A stretch of 6,984 nt of DNA from Neisseriales bacterium (GTDB lineage: Bacteria; Pseudomonadota; Gammaproteobacteria; Burkholderiales; UBA11063). The notes below the pieces were generated by a model. That model had not been told where the DNA came from and made no database searches. It saw only the letters and a program-made list of their open reading frames with translations. Positions 5,974 to 6,984 of this stretch are shown piece by piece. Positions within the stretch are counted from its first letter, which is position 1. Each line of letters begins with the position of its first letter. The DNA lies in the NCBI GenBank assembly GCA_003538525.1, contig DPRZ01000201.1:1-6984 (forward strand), in the 5' to 3' direction. The translations under genes and the position numbers were made by a program.

Positions 5974-6984
5974 TTATTTTATATGCTCAATAAGCAACAA
6001 CAAAATGCTTTGTGGATGCATAATCGGCAATTGAACCCCTATCTGAGCCAAAAGACGACCACTCATAATTACCTCACCAGTACAAATACTTGGTTTTTCT
6101 TTCATTAGATAACCAGTATTTTCTTGTATGTTGAGTAGTTTTAAGCGATAATTAAATTCTGGATTTAGGTTTGGAATGCGTAATTTACCCGCAAGCATCT
6201 GCATTGGAAAGCCATTTTGTGCAATTGCAAATAGTCCTTGCGTTTGGGTTGCATTGATTACGCCATAAACATTTTGACCAGCATCGTTGCAATCTAAGCG
6301 GATTAATTGATTAGTATGGATTAATTGGCGATAACGTTTATATAAATCTAAATAAAAACTTAATTGCTGGCATTCCGCATCAGTTAATTCGAGTAAATTT
6401 TGTTCAAAACCCAGATGACCAAAAAAGTTAGTTAAAATACGATATTCTAAGGTCGCTAAACGGTTGGTAGTGTGTGCCTGTTCGGGTCCAAAATGTGAGC
6501 CCATAATTTCGGGTGGAAAGAAATAACTAAAGCCACGTTGAATATTTTGTCGTTCCAAAGCATCATTGCAATCGGATGTCCACACGCGATTGGCATAACG
6601 TAAGATACCTAAATCTGCTCGTGCGCCACCTGATGCGCAACTTTCAATTTCAAGTTTTGGAAATTCCTGTCTCAATTGTGCCAATAAGCGATAGACAGCT
6701 AAAACCTGTTGATGTACGCTCGGTTGATTCGTGCAATTGCCAGCTTGAACCAAATCACGATTCATATCCCATTTTATATAGCCAATCTCATGTGTGCTGA
6801 GCAAAGCATAAATACATTGATGAATATAGGCATATGCCTCGGGTAGCGCTAAATTTAGCACATATTGGTAACGTCCCAAGGGTTGCGTATAGCCTTGAAT
6901 TTGCAGCATCCATTCTGGGTGCGCACGAAATAAATCAGAATCAGGATTAACCATTTCAGGCTCAAACCATAAACCAAATTGCAT
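5974..6984 (-). CDS. Alpha-galactosidase, glycoside hydrolase family 36 (C-terminal half; 5' part outside window)
   Basis: This retaining alpha-galactosidase (RafA/AgaA type) releases galactose from melibiose, raffinose and related alpha-1,6-galactosides. The visible 336 codons run open to the right edge. The ATG at the edge (6984-6982) is an internal methionine: the following GLWFEPEMVNPDSDL block lies around residue 400 in full-length GH36 enzymes of about 700-730 aa, so the N-terminal beta-domain and the first part of the barrel are missing. In fragment numbering, the nucleophile is D73 in YIKWDMNRDL, ESCASGGAR is at 114-122 (substrate-loop C116), and the acid/base is D138 in VWTSDCNDALERQ. 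The block FFPPEIMGSHFGP, followed by AHTTNR (155-175), resembles the proteobacterial RafA-like subgroup more than AgaA. A C-terminal beta-domain fills about 240-336. No gap in the frame or loss of a catalytic residue is visible. It is the first visible gene of the operon, 36 bp ahead of the beta-galactosidase. A signal peptide cannot be assessed because the N terminus is absent. Confidence 0.94.
   Translation of the reverse strand: MQFGLWFEPEMVNPDSDLFRAHPEWMLQIQGYTQPLGRYQYVLNLALPEAYAYIHQCIYALLSTHEIGYIKWDMNRDLVQAGNCTNQPSVHQQVLAVYRLLAQLRQEFPKLEIESCASGGARADLGILRYANRVWTSDCNDALERQNIQRGFSYFFPPEIMGSHFGPEQAHTTNRLATLEYRILTNFFGHLGFEQNLLELTDAECQQLSFYLDLYKRYRQLIHTNQLIRLDCNDAGQNVYGVINATQTQGLFAIAQNGFPMQMLAGKLRIPNLNPEFNYRLKLLNIQENTGYLMKEKPSICTGEVIMSGRLLAQIGVQLPIMHPQSILLLLIEHIK

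Larger units (their letters stand above)
248..6984 (-). other. Galactoside-utilisation operon: GH36, GH42, galK, galM, galT
   Basis: Five co-directional genes have gaps of 36, 13 and 9 bp and a final 14-bp overlap. Functions follow the order of use: oligosaccharide cleavage, then anomer interconversion and phosphorylation, then uridylyl transfer. No promoter or terminator is visible between them, so a single transcript from a promoter right of the window is the simplest reading. No hairpin with a T-tract follows galT within the 76-bp gap (172-247), so the transcript end is unresolved. GalE, a transporter and a regulator are not in the window. Confidence 0.85.

Noticed and set aside
6576..6800. 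Plus-strand open frame of 74 codons inside the GH36 gene
   Set aside because: It is antisense to the catalytic aspartate region of the alpha-galactosidase, whose coding constraint explains the open frame.
6982..6984. ATG at the right edge as the start of a short 336-aa alpha-galactosidase
   Set aside because: The residues that follow correspond to the middle of GH36 enzymes, and the catalytic barrel would be incomplete. The gene simply continues beyond the window.

Overview
The window is a tightly packed, single-strand (minus) galactoside-utilisation cluster from an AT-rich bacterium. In the direction of transcription (right to left) it reads: the 3' half of a GH36 alpha-galactosidase gene (cut by the right edge), a complete GH42 beta-galactosidase, galactokinase (galK), galactose mutarotase (galM) and a class II galactose-1-phosphate uridylyltransferase (galT). 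A 76-bp AT-rich gap with a good extended -10 promoter follows, then the first 57 codons of a YdcH/DUF465-family small protein (cut by the left edge).

The genes fit one catabolic route. The two glycosidases would release galactose from alpha-galactosides (melibiose or raffinose type) and beta-galactosides (lactose or galacto-oligosaccharide type). GalM interconverts beta- and alpha-galactose, GalK makes galactose-1-phosphate, and GalT exchanges it with UDP-glucose. The complete GH42 has no signal peptide, so hydrolysis of its substrate is probably cytoplasmic. GalE, a galactoside transporter and a regulator are needed or expected but are not in the window; they may lie beyond the right edge or elsewhere. 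The genes are separated by 36, 13 and 9 bp and then overlap by 14 bp, so a polycistronic mRNA is very likely. Its promoter must lie upstream of (to the right of) this window.

The host cannot be named from this sequence. The YdcH/DUF465 protein and the RafA-like motifs of the GH36 enzyme point to a proteobacterium, probably a gammaproteobacterium, while the class II GalT is the type best known from Firmicutes. An AT-rich, host-associated gammaproteobacterium is a reasonable but weak inference.

All complete genes are full length for their families and keep their catalytic residues. I found no RNA gene, insertion sequence, CRISPR array, long repeat or broken gene. The window looks like ordinary accessory metabolism rather than a new system. 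The points most worth checking are the lineage of the class II GalT, the mixed alpha-/beta-galactosidase plus Leloir layout, and the histidine-rich YdcH-like protein.
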